This document shows positions 19,738 to 30,098 of a stretch of DNA of 64,000 nt, in pieces. The translations under genes and the position numbers were made by a program. How positions within the stretch are numbered: the first letter of the stretch is position 1; the number at the start of each line of letters is the position of its first letter. The stretch is from Vreelandella massiliensis (GTDB lineage Bacteria > Pseudomonadota > Gammaproteobacteria > Pseudomonadales > Halomonadaceae), in contig NZ_LT699745.1 in the NCBI RefSeq assembly GCF_900155385.1, positions 1,767,561 through 1,831,560 on the forward strand. The letters run 5' to 3'. Below the pieces are notes generated by a model, which worked only from the letters and a program-made list of their open reading frames with translations, had not been told where the DNA came from and did no database searches.

Positions 19738-20916
19738 TCAGAAAAAGGCTTGGAGACCGGTTTGCGCCCGCCCCAGAATCAGCGCATGAATATCGTGCGT
19801 GCCTTCGTAAGTATTCACCGACTCCAAATTCACCATGTGGCGGATCACACCATACTCATCCGACACGCCGTTGCCGCCGTGCATATCGCGTGAAACACGG
19901 GCGATATCCAGCGCCTTACCGCAGTTATTACGCTTGATCAGTGAAATCATTTCCGGCGCCCAGTTGCCGCCATCGAGCAGTCGCCCTACCTGAAGCGCGC
20001 TCTGCAGCCCCAAGGTGATTTCGGTCTGCATGTCGGCGAGCTTTTTCTGGATTAGCTGGTTCGCGGCGAGCGGTCGACCGAACTGCTTACGATCCAGCGT
20101 GTATTGACGCGCGGCGTGCCAGCAGTACTCCGCGGCGCCCATCGCGCCCCAGGCGATGCCGTAGCGCGCTTTGTTCAAGCAGCCAAATGGACCCTTGAGA
20201 CCACTAACATTGGGCAAGAGGTTCTCTTCGGGCACGAAGGCATTATCCAGCACGATTTCACCGGTGATCGACGCGCGCAAAGAGACCTTGCCGTCGATTT
20301 TCGGCGCGCTGAAGCCCTCGGTGCCGCGCTCTACAATAAAGCCTTTGATCTGATTACCGTGGGCGGCGGACTTGGCCCATACCACCGCGAGGTCGGCGAT
20401 CGGGCTGTTGGTGATCCAGATCTTGGCGCCGGTGAGGCGATAGCCCCCGTCCACTTTATCGGCACGCGTGACCATCGAGCCAGGATCCGACCCGTGGTCG
20501 GGTTCGGTGAGGCCGAAGCAGCCGACCCACTCACCGCTGGCAAGCTTGGGCAAGTACTTCTGCTTCTGCTCTTCGGAGCCATAGGCTTCGATGGGGTACA
20601 TCACCAGCGACGACTGTACGCTCATGGCCGAGCGATAGCCGGAGTCAACCCGCTCAACCTCACGCGCAATCAGGCCGTAGGCCACGTGATTAACGCCCGC
20701 ACCGCCGTACTCCGGCGACACCGTCGCCCCCAACAGGCCGAGTTCGCCCATTTCCGACATGATCTCCCGGTCGAAGCGCTCTTCACGAAACGCTGACAAG
20801 ACCCGCGGCTGCAGGTTTTCTTGGCAGTAATCAAAGGCGGCGTCACGAATCTGACGCTCTTCGTCGGTCAACTGCTGCTCCAGCAGTAGCGGGTCATCCC
20901 AATTAAAACGGCTCAT
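19738..20916 (-). CDS. gcdH: Glutaryl-CoA dehydrogenase
   Basis: A 392-residue acyl-CoA dehydrogenase that oxidises and decarboxylates glutaryl-CoA to crotonyl-CoA in lysine/tryptophan breakdown. The ATG at 20916 has GAGGAG upstream. Seen: [33 protein letters not shown] (FAD/substrate), the Arg-containing [10 protein letters not shown], and the catalytic Glu in [17 protein letters not shown]. These match GcdH rather than short-chain enzymes. Electrons would go to EtfAB next door. Confidence 0.94.
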   Translation of the reverse strand: MSRFNWDDPLLLEQQLTDEERQIRDAAFDYCQENLQPRVLSAFREERFDREIMSEMGELGLLGATVSPEYGGAGVNHVAYGLIAREVERVDSGYRSAMSVQSSLVMYPIEAYGSEEQKQKYLPKLASGEWVGCFGLTEPDHGSDPGSMVTRADKVDGGYRLTGAKIWITNSPIADLAVVWAKSAAHGNQIKGFIVERGTEGFSAPKIDGKVSLRASITGEIVLDNAFVPEENLLPNVSGLKGPFGCLNKARYGIAWGAMGAAEYCWHAARQYTLDRKQFGRPLAANQLIQKKLADMQTEITLGLQSALQVGRLLDGGNWAPEMISLIKRNNCGKALDIARVSRDMHGGNGVSDEYGVIRHMVNLESVNTYEGTHDIHALILGRAQTGLQAFF

Positions 20917-20965
20917 CTTAGTAGCTCCTCGGCTGATAGCGGCGATAGGTAGTGCGCCAAGCACC

Positions 20966-21000
20966 TATGTAGAAAATATCTACATTTTTACAAATCGTCA
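20966..21000 (-). promoter_or_regulatory. gcdH promoter with palindromic operator over the -10
   Basis: TTGACG (21000-20995) and TATTTT (20977-20972) are 17 bases apart on the minus strand. ATGTAGATATTTTCTACAT (20984-20966), a perfect 7-bp inverted repeat with a 5-bp spacer, covers the -10. This is a usual position for a repressor operator; the regulator is not encoded beside it and I do not know which family binds it. Confidence 0.55.
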
Positions 21001-21028
21001 AAATATTTTTGCGCATCGCCAATAGACA

Positions 21029-21055
21029 CGGCCCCTGCACACGAAGTGCAGGGGC
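21029..21055 (-). terminator. Strong hairpin after dsbB, likely terminator
   Basis: An 11-bp perfect stem (GGCCCCTGCAC with GTGCAGGGGCC) with a five-base loop, 45 bases after the dsbB stop. The T-run on the minus strand is poor (TGTCTATT), so it may act as an RNA-stabilising hairpin instead. Confidence 0.55.
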
Positions 21056-21099
21056 CGGGCGTAGAGGTTTAACCGATGGTGAAAAAATATAAAAGCGAG

Positions 21100-21603
21100 T
21101 TAAGCGCGCGCCTTGATGGCAAGCCACAGTAGACGCAGCGGCGCCAAGGCCAGGAGTAAAAAGCCGACAAGAGTCCAGGCAGGAAGGGAGAGCCCTAACA
21201 GGGTGAAGTCGATCTCGGCGCACTCACCGGAGCCGGTGAGCACCATCGCAACGACGTCTTGTAGCGGCAGCATGTCCATCATGTAGTCAAGGTTGGGGCC
21301 GCAGCTGGGGACTTCATCGGCGGGCAGTGACTGCAGCCACACATGCCGCCCGGCAACAAAGGCACCGCCCGCCACGGTGATCAAGCTCAACACCCCATAA
21401 AAAGCCCGGCCAATGCGTCCAGACGGGTTATGCAGCGCCGCCACCGCCAGCACAATGGCGGTGGCGATCACCCCCACCCGCTGAAAAATACACAGCGGGC
21501 AAGGGGCAAGCCCCCCAATATGTTCAAGCGCGAGCGCCACCGCCATCATCAGCACACAAAACGCAAACCCCGCCAGTGCCACGGCGCGTGTGGAAGCGAG
21601 CAT
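21100..21603 (-). CDS. dsbB: DsbB, disulfide bond formation membrane protein
   Basis: A 167-residue inner-membrane protein with four hydrophobic helices, the quinone-linked CPLC pair (in GLAPCPLCIFQRVGV) and the periplasmic pair C101/C127 (VPSCGPN, GSGECAEI). It reoxidises DsbA. The start overlaps the gshA stop (ATGA). Confidence 0.93.
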   Translation of the reverse strand: MLASTRAVALAGFAFCVLMMAVALALEHIGGLAPCPLCIFQRVGVIATAIVLAVAALHNPSGRIGRAFYGVLSLITVAGGAFVAGRHVWLQSLPADEVPSCGPNLDYMMDMLPLQDVVAMVLTGSGECAEIDFTLLGLSLPAWTLVGFLLLALAPLRLLWLAIKARA

Positions 21604-23255
21604 CAGGAAGACGCCTCGTTGTGCAATGATGTGAGCGCGCGGTTCTCTCGCGCACTGGCAAAGTAGTCCGCCAAAAAGTCACTAAAGCGCTCTTGATCGG
21701 CGACTTCAATATCACGCTGCTGTTGGTGCGAGGTTTCCACCAGCTGGTCCAGAAGCGCCTCACGGGCCCGCAGCATGGGCTGATGGCGTAGCTGCTCACC
21801 CTGCTCTTTGGCCAAGGTCAGCATCAACTCGCTGAATGAGACCTCGTTTTGCTCAAGGCGCGCCAGGATTTGGGCCGAGGGCGTCAGTGCCGGGTCTTGC
21901 AAGCTCGGCGCGAGCGCGGCAATCGCTTCAGCGTGAGGAGCGCCCTCTTCCGTGGCGTCCAGAAGCGTGGCCACTTCGTTCATCTCGGCAAAAATTTGCT
22001 CACCCCAAGCCCCCACGCTGGTGGCTTCCCCATCGCGAGTCAGCGTAAGCCTTGGGTCGCGGCCCCGCTCGACGACCAAGCGGCGATTATCGTCCAGGCG
22101 ATCGCACTCCTCATCGGAGATCCAGGGGCTTTCGCTGAGCAAGCACCACATCAGGAAGGCGTCGATAAAACGAATCTGCGTCTCGGTCACGCCGAGCGGA
22201 TCGAAGGGATTCAGATCCAGACAGCGTACCTCGATGTACTCCACGCCGCGCGCTTCCAGCGCTTGGCTAGGTGTTTCGTTGTGCTTTGTGACCCGCTTGG
22301 GGCGAATATCGCTGTAGTACTCGTTCTCGATCTGCAGAATGTTAGCGTTGAGCTGACGCCAATCGCCGTCGACGTTCACGCCCATCTTTTCGTAATCGGG
22401 CCACGGCGAGGAGATCGCATGGCGCAAGGTGTTCACGTAGTTGGACAGCGAATTGAAACAGATCTTCAGCTGCTCCTGCACCTTGTTCTGATAGCCCAGG
22501 TCCGACATGCGCAGCGTGGTGGCATAAGGCGCGTAATAGGTTTCGTCATCCAGGGGCTTCAGTTTCTCGGGTACCGTCTCCGGCGCATCACCGCGGGGCA
22601 AAAAGCTCTTATCGATGGCCGGCGAGGCGCCGAAAAGATAGAGCAAAAGCCAGCTGTGGCGACGGAAATTGCGAATCAAGCCAAAGTAACGCGTCGAGCG
22701 GTAGTCGTTCAGCGATACGCGCTCCTGCCCTTCCAATGTCTGCAGCACCTGCCACATTGAATCCGGCAGCGAGACGTTGTAATGCACGCCGGCAATCGCC
22801 TGCATGATACGTCCATAACGCACGTCCAACCCCTTGCGGTAGACGTGCTTCATGGTGCCAATGTTAGAGGTGCCGTAGTCAGCAATCGGCACGCTGTCGT
22901 TGCCGCTCAAACGTGCGGGCATACTCGCCGGCCAGATCCACTCATCCTCAAGATAGCGATAGCTGAACGCCTGCAGATCACCCAAAAAAGCCAGCGCTTC
23001 ACGCGGCTGCGAGTAAACCGGCGTGATGTACTCCAACAGCGCCTCGGAGTAATCGGTGGTGATATGCGGATGGGTCAGCTTGGAGCCGAGCGTTTTCGGG
23101 TGCGGGGTTTGGGCGATATGACCTTCTGTATCGACGCGCAACCCCTCTTTCTCAATCCCACGACGCAAACGCCCCAAGCGCCCCTCACGGGCGATGGGGA
23201 GCAGGCGCGCCACGTTAGCGGCTAAAAATGGCGGTACAGTGAGAGGTTCAGACAA
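21603..23255 (-). CDS. gshA: Glutamate-cysteine ligase, class I
   Basis: A 550-residue protein when started at TTG 23255, which has AAGGAG eight bases upstream and gives the N-terminus (M)SEPLTVPPFLAAN. No ATG fits as well. Strong likeness to E. coli GshA throughout: RRGIEKEGLRVD, ITTDYSEALLEYITP, YGTSNIGTMKHVYRKGL, GVHYNVSLP, RPKRVTKHNETPSQAL, IEVRCLDLNPFDPLGV. It makes gamma-glutamylcysteine, the first step of glutathione synthesis. A second, unrelated-class ligase lies at 56-58 kb. Confidence 0.94.
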   Translation of the reverse strand: MSEPLTVPPFLAANVARLLPIAREGRLGRLRRGIEKEGLRVDTEGHIAQTPHPKTLGSKLTHPHITTDYSEALLEYITPVYSQPREALAFLGDLQAFSYRYLEDEWIWPASMPARLSGNDSVPIADYGTSNIGTMKHVYRKGLDVRYGRIMQAIAGVHYNVSLPDSMWQVLQTLEGQERVSLNDYRSTRYFGLIRNFRRHSWLLLYLFGASPAIDKSFLPRGDAPETVPEKLKPLDDETYYAPYATTLRMSDLGYQNKVQEQLKICFNSLSNYVNTLRHAISSPWPDYEKMGVNVDGDWRQLNANILQIENEYYSDIRPKRVTKHNETPSQALEARGVEYIEVRCLDLNPFDPLGVTETQIRFIDAFLMWCLLSESPWISDEECDRLDDNRRLVVERGRDPRLTLTRDGEATSVGAWGEQIFAEMNEVATLLDATEEGAPHAEAIAALAPSLQDPALTPSAQILARLEQNEVSFSELMLTLAKEQGEQLRHQPMLRAREALLDQLVETSHQQQRDIEVADQERFSDFLADYFASARENRALTSLHNEASS

Positions 23256-23400
23256 GGTGAACACTCCTTGTGGAAAAGCCCGCAACAGCGGGCTGGGTGA
23301 ACTCAGCGATTGTCGCCACGGCGACGCATAAAGCGCAGGATATGGCGCCATTAACGCAACAATCAAGGTAACAGGCTAATCAATTCACGCTATTACGTGC

Positions 23401-25791
23401 TCACGACTTGCCCTGCCGCGCTTTGAGCAGTGCCGCGCCGAGGGCGCCCACAGGGGCACTATCTTGCGCCGGTTGGGTAGTTTTACGCTTACCGCGACGC
23501 GTGTTTTCTTGACCTGATTTCCCCTGACCGGCCTTGCCGTGCCCGGCGTCAGCGCGGGTGTTAGCGCTACCGTTTTGCTGGGCGGATGCTTCGGCATCCG
23601 GCTGATCGTCTAAGCGCATGGAGAGCCCCACACGCTTACGCGGGATATCCACGCTCATCACCTTCACGGTGACGATATCCCCGGCTTTGACCACGCTGCG
23701 TGGGTCTTCGACAAAGCGATCAGACAGCGCGGAGATATGCACCAAGCCATCCTGATGCACGCCGATATCCACGAAAGCACCGAAATGGGTCACGTTCGTC
23801 ACGGTGCCTTCGAGCACCATCCCCAGTTTCAGGTCGTTGAGGGTTTCCACTCCCTCGCGGAACTCGGCGGCCTTAAACTCAGGGCGCGGGTCGCGGCCGG
23901 GCTTATCCAGCTCGGCGATGATATCGGTCACGGTCGGCACGCCGAAACGCTCGTCGGCAAAATCGGCCGGCTTGAGCGCTTTCAACGCGGCGCTATCGCC
24001 AATCAGGCTACGCAGCTCACGCCCGCTCTGTTTGGCAATGCGCTCGGCCAAGGGGTAGGCTTCCGGGTGAACGGCGCTGGCATCCAGCGGATTCTCCGCC
24101 TGGGGGATGCGCAAAAAGCCGGCGCACTGCTCGAAGGTTTTCGGCCCCAGCCGGCTGACGTCCAAAAGCGCTTTACGGCTGGCAAAAGCGCCCTTGGCGT
24201 TGCGTTGGGCGACGATATTCTCGGCAAGCGTGGTCGAGAGCCCGGCCACCCTCGAAAGCAGCGCGCTAGAGGCGGTGTTCAAATCCACCCCCACGGCGTT
24301 CACACAGTCTTCGATCACCGCTTCGAGCGATTTCGATAGCTGCACCTGGGAGACATCGTGCTGGTACTGGCCCACGCCGATCGATTTCGGCTCGATCTTC
24401 ACCAGCTCCGCGAGTGGGTCCTGCAAACGCCGAGCGATCGATACCGCGCCGCGCACGGTGACATCAAGATCGGGCAGTTCGCGGGAGGCGTACTCGGACG
24501 CTGAGTAGACCGATGCCCCGGCCTCCGACACCATGACCTTACTCAGCCGCTGCTCGGGCGCCATGGCTTTCACCAGCTCAGCGGCGAGCTTATCAGTCTC
24601 GCGGCTGGCGGTACCGTTACCTACCGCAATCAGCTCGACGTTGTGCTTTTTCACCAAGCGCGCAAGCTCACTGAGTGACTCATCCCAGCGTTTTTGCGGC
24701 GCATGGGGGTAAATCGTGGCTTGGTCGACAAACTGACCCGTGGCATCCACCACCGCCACTTTGCAGCCGGTACGCAGTCCCGGGTCGATCGCCAGCGTGA
24801 CTTTCTGTCCAGCGGGCGCCGCCAACAGCAGGTCTTTCAGGTTCGCGGCAAACACCTCAATGGCGGTGAGTTCGGCCTTTTCACGCAGCTGCCCCAGCAG
24901 CTCGGTTTCAAGCGCGGTGTAGAGCTTAACCCGCCATGTCCAGCGCACGACCTCAGAGAGCCATTTATCCGCCGCGCGGCCTTCGTCACGCACCCCCACG
25001 TGCCTGGCAATCGCGACCTGGGCGGGATGCACATCGGCTTCATCTTCACCAGGCAAACGAATGGCGAGGCTCAACACGCCCTCGTTGCGGCCGCGAAACA
25101 TCGCCAGCGCGCGGTGTGAGGGGACTTTGGAGAGTGTCTCGTCGTGCTCGAAGTAGTCAGAGAACTTGGCGCCCTCCTGCGCCTTTCCATCCAGCACGCG
25201 AGACGAAAGCTCCCCTTCTTGCCACAGGCGTTCGCGTAGCAGGCCCACCAGCTCCGGGTCTTCGGCGAAACGCTCCATGAGAATCTGCTTGGCGCCATCG
25301 AGCGCGGCTTTGGCGTCCTCAATAGCGGGTGTCTCCCCCTCGGCCGGGCGCAGGTAGTTCGCCGCCTCGTTTTCGGGTTCGAGCGTGGGGTCGGCAAGCA
25401 GCGCATCCGCCAGCGGCTCCAAGCCGGCTTCACGGGCCATTTGCGCTTTGGTGCGACGTTTTTTCTTAAACGGAAGGTAGAGATCTTCCAGGCGCTGCTT
25501 GGTATCTGCCGCGTCGATCTTGCGCGCAAGCTCCGGGCTGAGTTTGCCCTGCTCTTCAATGGCGGCAAGCACCGCACCGCGGCGCTCTTCAAGCTCGCGC
25601 AGATAGCGCAAGCGTTCATCAAGTTGGCGCAGTTGTGTGTCATCCAGCGCACCGGTGACTTCTTTACGGTAGCGGGCAATAAAAGGCACCGTAGCACCTT
25701 CATCCAGCAACGCCACCGTTGCCGATACCTGTTGCGGGCGAACGCTTAGCTCATCGGCCAAACGGGAGAGAATACGCTGATTGACATCCAT
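23401..25791 (-). CDS. tex: Tex, S1-domain RNA-binding transcription accessory protein
   Basis: A 796-residue protein from ATG 25791. In order: N-terminal Tex helical region ([27 protein letters not shown]), YqgF/RuvC-like domain ([19 protein letters not shown]), helix-hairpin-helix region ([19 protein letters not shown]), and S1 domain ([33 protein letters not shown]). The last 60 residues are low-complexity and basic. No clear Shine-Dalgarno stands before the ATG. Confidence 0.94.
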   Translation of the reverse strand: MDVNQRILSRLADELSVRPQQVSATVALLDEGATVPFIARYRKEVTGALDDTQLRQLDERLRYLRELEERRGAVLAAIEEQGKLSPELARKIDAADTKQRLEDLYLPFKKKRRTKAQMAREAGLEPLADALLADPTLEPENEAANYLRPAEGETPAIEDAKAALDGAKQILMERFAEDPELVGLLRERLWQEGELSSRVLDGKAQEGAKFSDYFEHDETLSKVPSHRALAMFRGRNEGVLSLAIRLPGEDEADVHPAQVAIARHVGVRDEGRAADKWLSEVVRWTWRVKLYTALETELLGQLREKAELTAIEVFAANLKDLLLAAPAGQKVTLAIDPGLRTGCKVAVVDATGQFVDQATIYPHAPQKRWDESLSELARLVKKHNVELIAVGNGTASRETDKLAAELVKAMAPEQRLSKVMVSEAGASVYSASEYASRELPDLDVTVRGAVSIARRLQDPLAELVKIEPKSIGVGQYQHDVSQVQLSKSLEAVIEDCVNAVGVDLNTASSALLSRVAGLSTTLAENIVAQRNAKGAFASRKALLDVSRLGPKTFEQCAGFLRIPQAENPLDASAVHPEAYPLAERIAKQSGRELRSLIGDSAALKALKPADFADERFGVPTVTDIIAELDKPGRDPRPEFKAAEFREGVETLNDLKLGMVLEGTVTNVTHFGAFVDIGVHQDGLVHISALSDRFVEDPRSVVKAGDIVTVKVMSVDIPRKRVGLSMRLDDQPDAEASAQQNGSANTRADAGHGKAGQGKSGQENTRRGKRKTTQPAQDSAPVGALGAALLKARQGKS

Positions 25792-25896
25792 ATATCGCAA
25801 CTAACTCATAAAGTCTTTAGTAGAAGCGACAAGGTACCATAATCGCCGCAGGGTCGCTTTACCCAAGAGTGAAAAGCAATATCAGCTCAACGAGCA

Positions 25897-26247
25897 TTAG
25901 CGATCGCTCGCTATCCAGGCGCCAAAGCGTTGGCGCAGCTGATGAAGGCGCTCATCGGAAATAGCACCTAACTTACCAATCATCAGTGAGCCATCCAACA
26001 CGGCAAGCCGGGAAAGTCGAAAGGCACTGGAGACTTTGAGCCCAGAAGCCGAAAAATCTTCCTCGTCAGCCTTCAGCACCCAATCCAAGTGCGGATTAGC
26101 CTGGCGCACTTGCGAAGAGACCATGCAAACCAACCAGTCATCCCATGTGTCGTTAAGCTGGCGAAGCAAGAGCACCGGCCGCTTCTTGCTTTGTGCCAGA
26201 TTGGTGTAGGGAAACGGCCTTAATGCAATCTGCCCAGCCCGCTTCAT
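25897..26247 (-). CDS. PemK/MazF-type toxin-like protein
   Basis: A 116-residue protein with PemK/MazF-family features: IALRPFPYTNLAQSKKRPVLLLRQ near the start, then CMVSSQ and SAFRLSRLAVLDGSLMIGKLGAIS. Members are sequence-specific endoribonucleases controlled by a partner antitoxin. The start overlaps the upstream antitoxin gene by four bases (ATGA), which supports the pairing. Function inferred from family and layout. Confidence 0.8.
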   Translation of the reverse strand: MKRAGQIALRPFPYTNLAQSKKRPVLLLRQLNDTWDDWLVCMVSSQVRQANPHLDWVLKADEEDFSASGLKVSSAFRLSRLAVLDGSLMIGKLGAISDERLHQLRQRFGAWIASDR

Positions 26248-26480
26248 TGCCAGCGTTCCTGCACGTCGTCGTCAGTATAAAGATCCGGCTCGTTTTCCAG
26301 CCCACGCATCGCCTGATCGAGGCTCATCGTTTGAAACTGTTGCTCTGACCAATCAGCGGGTATTTTTCCCGGTGCATTTTCACCATCGCGCTGCTCTAGA
26401 AACGTGACAAAGTCCATCACCTCTTGCTGACGAAACGCTGGAAGCCGGCTCACTTTCGCCATTAACTCGTCTAAACGCAT
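26244..26480 (-). CDS. DUF2281-like antitoxin
   Basis: A 78-residue acidic protein beginning MRLDELMAKVSRLPAFRQQ, with VMDFVTFLEQRD, resembling small DUF2281 antitoxins that pair with PemK/MazF-like toxins. It precedes and overlaps the toxin gene by four bases. A tail rich in Asp/Glu (LENEPDLYTDDDVQERW) would suit toxin wrapping. Confidence 0.7.
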   Translation of the reverse strand: MRLDELMAKVSRLPAFRQQEVMDFVTFLEQRDGENAPGKIPADWSEQQFQTMSLDQAMRGLENEPDLYTDDDVQERWQ

Positions 26481-26582
26481 AAATTACCTCGTCTCGAAAA
26501 GGCTTAATAAACGTCAAGATAGCATAGCTGAGAGTAAAATCTGTCTGACGACTAGGGCGGTAAAAAGCAACCTGGCAATGCG

Positions 26583-27080
26583 CTATGCCGGAACAAAACG
26601 AAGCGCGACACCATTGTTACACCAGCGCAACCCAGTGGGTTCGGGGCCATCACCGAACACATGGCCTTGATGGCCACCACAGCGCGCGCAGTGGTACTCG
26701 ATTCGCGGCCAGATCATACTGAAGTCAAACTGACTGAGTAAGTGGCCCTCGATATGGGCAAAGAAACTTGGCCAGCCGGTGCCGGAGTCATACTTGGTAT
26801 CACTGTTAAATAACGGCAAGTCACATCCCGCGCAGCGGTATTCGCCCTTACGCTGCTCATCATTGAGGGGGCTGGAGAACGCCGCCTCGGTGCCGTGCTG
26901 ACGCAGCACGTAGTACTCTTTTTGCGAGAGCCGTTCGCGCCACTCCTCGTCGCTTAGCGTTATACGCTCTAGCCCCGCAGCCGCTTCGAGCTTAATGCGG
27001 GGAAACCCCATGGATACACCTGGCAGCAAAGCCGTTAAACCGGTTAAACCCGACAACCCCAAAAAATGGCGTCGTTTCAT
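26583..27080 (-). CDS. msrB: Peptide-methionine (R)-S-oxide reductase MsrB, exported
   Basis: A 165-residue MsrB with an N-terminal twin-arginine-like signal (MKRRHFLGLSGLTG followed by a hydrophobic run), so probably periplasmic. The zinc cysteines are in CAGC and CARC; the catalytic cysteine is in RWCNNGVALRF. Most MsrB proteins are cytosolic; an exported copy would repair oxidised periplasmic proteins. The 249 bases upstream hold the pckA terminator and no gene. Confidence 0.9.
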   Translation of the reverse strand: MKRRHFLGLSGLTGLTALLPGVSMGFPRIKLEAAAGLERITLSDEEWRERLSQKEYYVLRQHGTEAAFSSPLNDEQRKGEYRCAGCDLPLFNSDTKYDSGTGWPSFFAHIEGHLLSQFDFSMIWPRIEYHCARCGGHQGHVFGDGPEPTGLRWCNNGVALRFVPA

Positions 27081-27262
27081 CTAAAGCACCTCTAGCACCA
27101 AATCGTGAAACTGGCTGGCAATATCAAAACATTCCCTATACAAAAAATGGCCAGCGTATAAAAAACTGCCACATTGGGACTACCATAAGAGCCTTAAGTT
27201 CGCATCCAAGACGCACTGTCGAGCTTTGGAAAAATCCACTACTACCTCTTCGGGTCACGTCC

Positions 27263-27302
27263 AAAAACAAGCGGGGGCAGTGCAATGCACTGCCCCCGCT
27301 TG
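27263..27302 (-). terminator. Rho-independent terminator after pckA
   Basis: A nearly loopless 17-bp inverted repeat (CAAGCGGGGGCAGTGCA, 27268-27284, and its complement 27286-27302) is followed on the minus strand by five T. It starts 28 bases after the pckA stop. Confidence 0.88.
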
Positions 27303-27329
27303 GGCATAACAACATGCGATACGACGTGA

Positions 27330-28886
27330 TCAGGTCAGGCTGGGGCCAGCCTTGATGATGGCATCCGATACACCTTCAAACTTCTTGAAGTTGTCCACGA
27401 ACTTAGTGGTCAGTTCGCGCAGGTTGCGATCATAAGCGTCCTGGTCTTCCCACGTTTCGCGCGGGTTAAGCAGGCTGGAGTCCACACCGGGTACCGCAGT
27501 AGGCACCTGCAGGTTCAACCCGTCAATTTGCTGAGTTTCCACGTCGCGCAATACACCGGACTGAATCGCGCTGATAATTGCGCGGGTCGTCGGGATAGAG
27601 AAGCGTGAGCCGCCTTCACCGTAGGAACCACCGGTCCAGCCGGTGTTGACCAGATAGACCTGAGCGTCTTTCTGCTCGACGCGCTTGATCAGCAGATCCG
27701 CGTACTCGCGCGCCGGGCGTGGGAAGAACGGCGCCCCAAAGCAGGTAGAGAAGGTGGCGGCTAATCCGTCGGAGGAACCCATTTCCGTTGAGCCGACCTT
27801 GGCGGTATAACCAGAAAGGAAGTGATACGCCGCGGCTTCTTTGGAAAGCACTGATACCGGAGGCAGAACGCCTGACATATCGCAGGTCAAAAAGACGATC
27901 GCATTCGGCTCGCCGGCGCGGTTTTCCGGCACACGCTTGTCGATGTGCTCAAGCGGGTAAGCGGCGCGCGAGTTCTGGGTCAGGCTGTCGTCGGCATAGT
28001 CCGGCTCGCGGCGATCGTCGAGCACGACGTTTTCTAGCACAGTGCCAAACTTGATGGCGTTCCAGATAACCGGCTCGTTTTTCTCGGAGAGGTCAATGCA
28101 CTTGGCGTAGCAGCCGCCTTCCATGTTGAAAACGGTATCGTCACCCCAACCGTGCTCGTCGTCACCAATCAGGTAGCGTGCAGGGTCAGCGGAAAGCGTG
28201 GTTTTACCGGTACCGGAGAGGCCGAAGAAGAGGCACGTTTCACCGTCTTCGCCGACGTTGGCCGAGCAGTGCATCGGCAGTACGTCGGATTCCGGAAGCA
28301 GATAGTTCTGCACCGAGAACATGGCTTTTTTCATTTCACCGGCGTAGCGCATGCCGGCAATCAGCACTCTCTTTTCGGCGAAGTTAATGATGACGCACCC
28401 TTCAGAGTTGGTGCCATCACGGTTAGGTTCGCACTCAAAATGCGGCGCATTGAGAATTTGCCACGCCTCTTTGGTGCTCGGGTTATACACCTCCGGGCGG
28501 ACAAACATGGTACGGCCAAACAGATTGTGCCATGCAGTTTCGGTGGTGACCCGTACCGGCAAATAGTGAACTGGGTCGCTGCCTACGTGCAGCTCAGAGA
28601 CAAAGTTGTCACCACTTTCCAAGTAATCGCTAACGCGCGCCCAGAGTGCGCCGAACTTTTCGGCATCAAACGGACGATTCACACTACCCCAATCGATGCT
28701 ATCGCGGGTCGACGGCTCGTCGACGATGAAGCGATCTTTCGGTGAGCGGCCGGTGCGCTCGCCGGTGTTCACCACCAGAGCACCGTTGGCCGACAGACGG
28801 CCTTCACCACGGGCCACGGCGCGCTCAATCAATTCGGCGCTGGTCAGGTTCACGTGGGCTTGTGGGGCAGCTTGAGTCGTGGTCAT
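27330..28886 (-). CDS. pckA: Phosphoenolpyruvate carboxykinase (ATP)
   Basis: A 518-residue gluconeogenic enzyme converting oxaloacetate and ATP to PEP, CO2 and ADP. Seen: [18 protein letters not shown], the kinase-1a loop [27 protein letters not shown] (kinase-2) and [15 protein letters not shown]. It stands alone between two terminators, with a HexR-like operator upstream. Confidence 0.96.
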   Translation of the reverse strand: MTTTQAAPQAHVNLTSAELIERAVARGEGRLSANGALVVNTGERTGRSPKDRFIVDEPSTRDSIDWGSVNRPFDAEKFGALWARVSDYLESGDNFVSELHVGSDPVHYLPVRVTTETAWHNLFGRTMFVRPEVYNPSTKEAWQILNAPHFECEPNRDGTNSEGCVIINFAEKRVLIAGMRYAGEMKKAMFSVQNYLLPESDVLPMHCSANVGEDGETCLFFGLSGTGKTTLSADPARYLIGDDEHGWGDDTVFNMEGGCYAKCIDLSEKNEPVIWNAIKFGTVLENVVLDDRREPDYADDSLTQNSRAAYPLEHIDKRVPENRAGEPNAIVFLTCDMSGVLPPVSVLSKEAAAYHFLSGYTAKVGSTEMGSSDGLAATFSTCFGAPFFPRPAREYADLLIKRVEQKDAQVYLVNTGWTGGSYGEGGSRFSIPTTRAIISAIQSGVLRDVETQQIDGLNLQVPTAVPGVDSSLLNPRETWEDQDAYDRNLRELTTKFVDNFKKFEGVSDAIIKAGPSLT

Positions 28887-29003
28887 GTCGATTCCTGGGC
28901 CTTTTGGCCAATTATCTCATTTACCCGGCGTCACCGACGCCTGAAAAAATCATCCCTGCCGCACGGTTGGGCGGTCAGGCGCGCTAAAAACGGGCGCATT
29001 ATG

Positions 29004-29036
29004 ACAAAAAGAAAGCCCCCGGGAAATGGGGGCTTA
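29004..29036 (-). terminator. Terminator upstream of pckA
   Basis: The stem AAGCCCCC / GGGGGCTT (29013-29020 with 29028-29035) is followed on the minus strand by TTCTTTTTG. It lies between hslO and pckA and would stop transcripts entering pckA. Confidence 0.7.
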
Positions 29037-29047
29037 AGGCAAATATT

Positions 29048-29064
29048 TTGTAGTTAAACTACAA
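29048..29064. promoter_or_regulatory. HexR-like operator upstream of pckA
   Basis: TTGTAGTTAAACTACAA is a perfect 17-bp palindrome about 160 bases before pckA. It fits the Shewanella-type HexR motif TGTARTNNNAYTACA; HexR is known to control pckA and other central-carbon genes in several gammaproteobacteria. The terminator at 29004-29036 lies between this site and pckA, so the exact promoter is unclear; CATAAT near 29000 is a possible -10. The rest of 28887-29200 holds no gene. Confidence 0.45.
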
Positions 29065-29161
29065 CAGAACCACTACATTTTGTGTTGCACTGCAGAACAA
29101 CCATAAAACGGTCGTTCATTCGTGACATGAATCTTATTGATTCTTCGGCTTCTTATGTTAA

Positions 29162-29179
29162 GCAGGGTATATACCCTGC
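29162..29179. repeat. 18-bp palindrome after hslO
   Basis: GCAGGGTATATACCCTGC is a perfect palindrome 22 bases beyond the hslO stop. It lacks a T-run on the minus strand, so it could be a weak terminator or a binding site. Confidence 0.3.
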
Positions 29180-29200
29180 GTTTTGACGCAGACTACAACA

Positions 29201-30076
29201 TCAGTGAATCGTCGGCGCAGCGGCATCCGGGTCCACCAAAAGTGTTTCTATTTCTGCCGCCGTGTAGTGGTATTCGGAGTGGCAAAAATGGCACTGGGTT
29301 TCAATACTGCCCTGCTCGGCGAGGATATCGCGTAGCTCCTCGGCGCCTAAGGTTAAAAGGGCCTTGCTCATCCGCTCGCGTGAGCAGGTGCAGCCAAACG
29401 CGAGCGCTTTGGGTTCGAAAACGCGCACTGTCTCTTCGTGATAGAGCCGATAGAGCACATCGCGCTGCTCCAAACCCAGAAGCTCTTCTTGCTTAATGGT
29501 GTCGGCCAGCTGAACGCTTCGCTCCCAGGCATCAACATCTTGGTTTTGCGCCTCATGGGGCAGGCGTTGAAGCAATAGCCCTCCGGCGCGTTTGCCATCG
29601 GCCGCGAGCCACAGCCGCGTGGGCAGCTGTTCCGACTGACCGAAGTAGGCTTCTAAACAGCCTGCCAGCGAGTCATGATCCAGCGCCACAATACCCTGAT
29701 AACGGTGCCCCTCTTTGGGGTCGAGCGTGATCACGATCTGACCGTCACCCACTAGCTCGCGAAAACCGGCGGCATCACTCGGCAGGGCGGCATCTTCAGC
29801 CACACGCGCAATCGCCCGCAGTTCACCGCCGGGGTTGGATTCCGCCATCAACAGCGAGAGCGCCCCCTGGCCGCGCACCTCAATGCTTAGCGTGCCATCG
29901 AGCTTAACGGTATCGGTCAACAGCGCCACGGCAGCCAATAATTCACCCAGCAGCGCGTTTACCGCAGGCGGGTAAGCGTGACGCTCCAGTACTTCTTGAT
30001 AGGCGCGTTCAAGCGTTACGATCTCACCGCGCACATTGGTTTGGTCAAACAAAAATCGTTGAATCTGATCGGTCAT
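29201..30076 (-). CDS. hslO: Redox-regulated chaperone Hsp33
   Basis: A 291-residue holdase activated by oxidation. The C-terminal zinc centre shows the expected cysteine pairs: CTC ([10 protein letters not shown]) and CHFC ([10 protein letters not shown]). The N-terminal substrate domain is complete. It is the last gene of yrfG-hslR-hslO, the same order as in E. coli. Confidence 0.95.
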   Translation of the reverse strand: MTDQIQRFLFDQTNVRGEIVTLERAYQEVLERHAYPPAVNALLGELLAAVALLTDTVKLDGTLSIEVRGQGALSLLMAESNPGGELRAIARVAEDAALPSDAAGFRELVGDGQIVITLDPKEGHRYQGIVALDHDSLAGCLEAYFGQSEQLPTRLWLAADGKRAGGLLLQRLPHEAQNQDVDAWERSVQLADTIKQEELLGLEQRDVLYRLYHEETVRVFEPKALAFGCTCSRERMSKALLTLGAEELRDILAEQGSIETQCHFCHSEYHYTAAEIETLLVDPDAAAPTIH

Positions 30077-30098
30077 TGCTGTCTCGCTTAATGTACGC

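Noticed and set aside
21849-22760. 303-codon plus-strand open frame
   Set aside because: Antisense to gshA, with no recognisable domain or ribosome-binding site.
29137-29496. Plus-strand open frame overlapping hslO
   Set aside because: Mostly antisense to hslO, with no supporting features.
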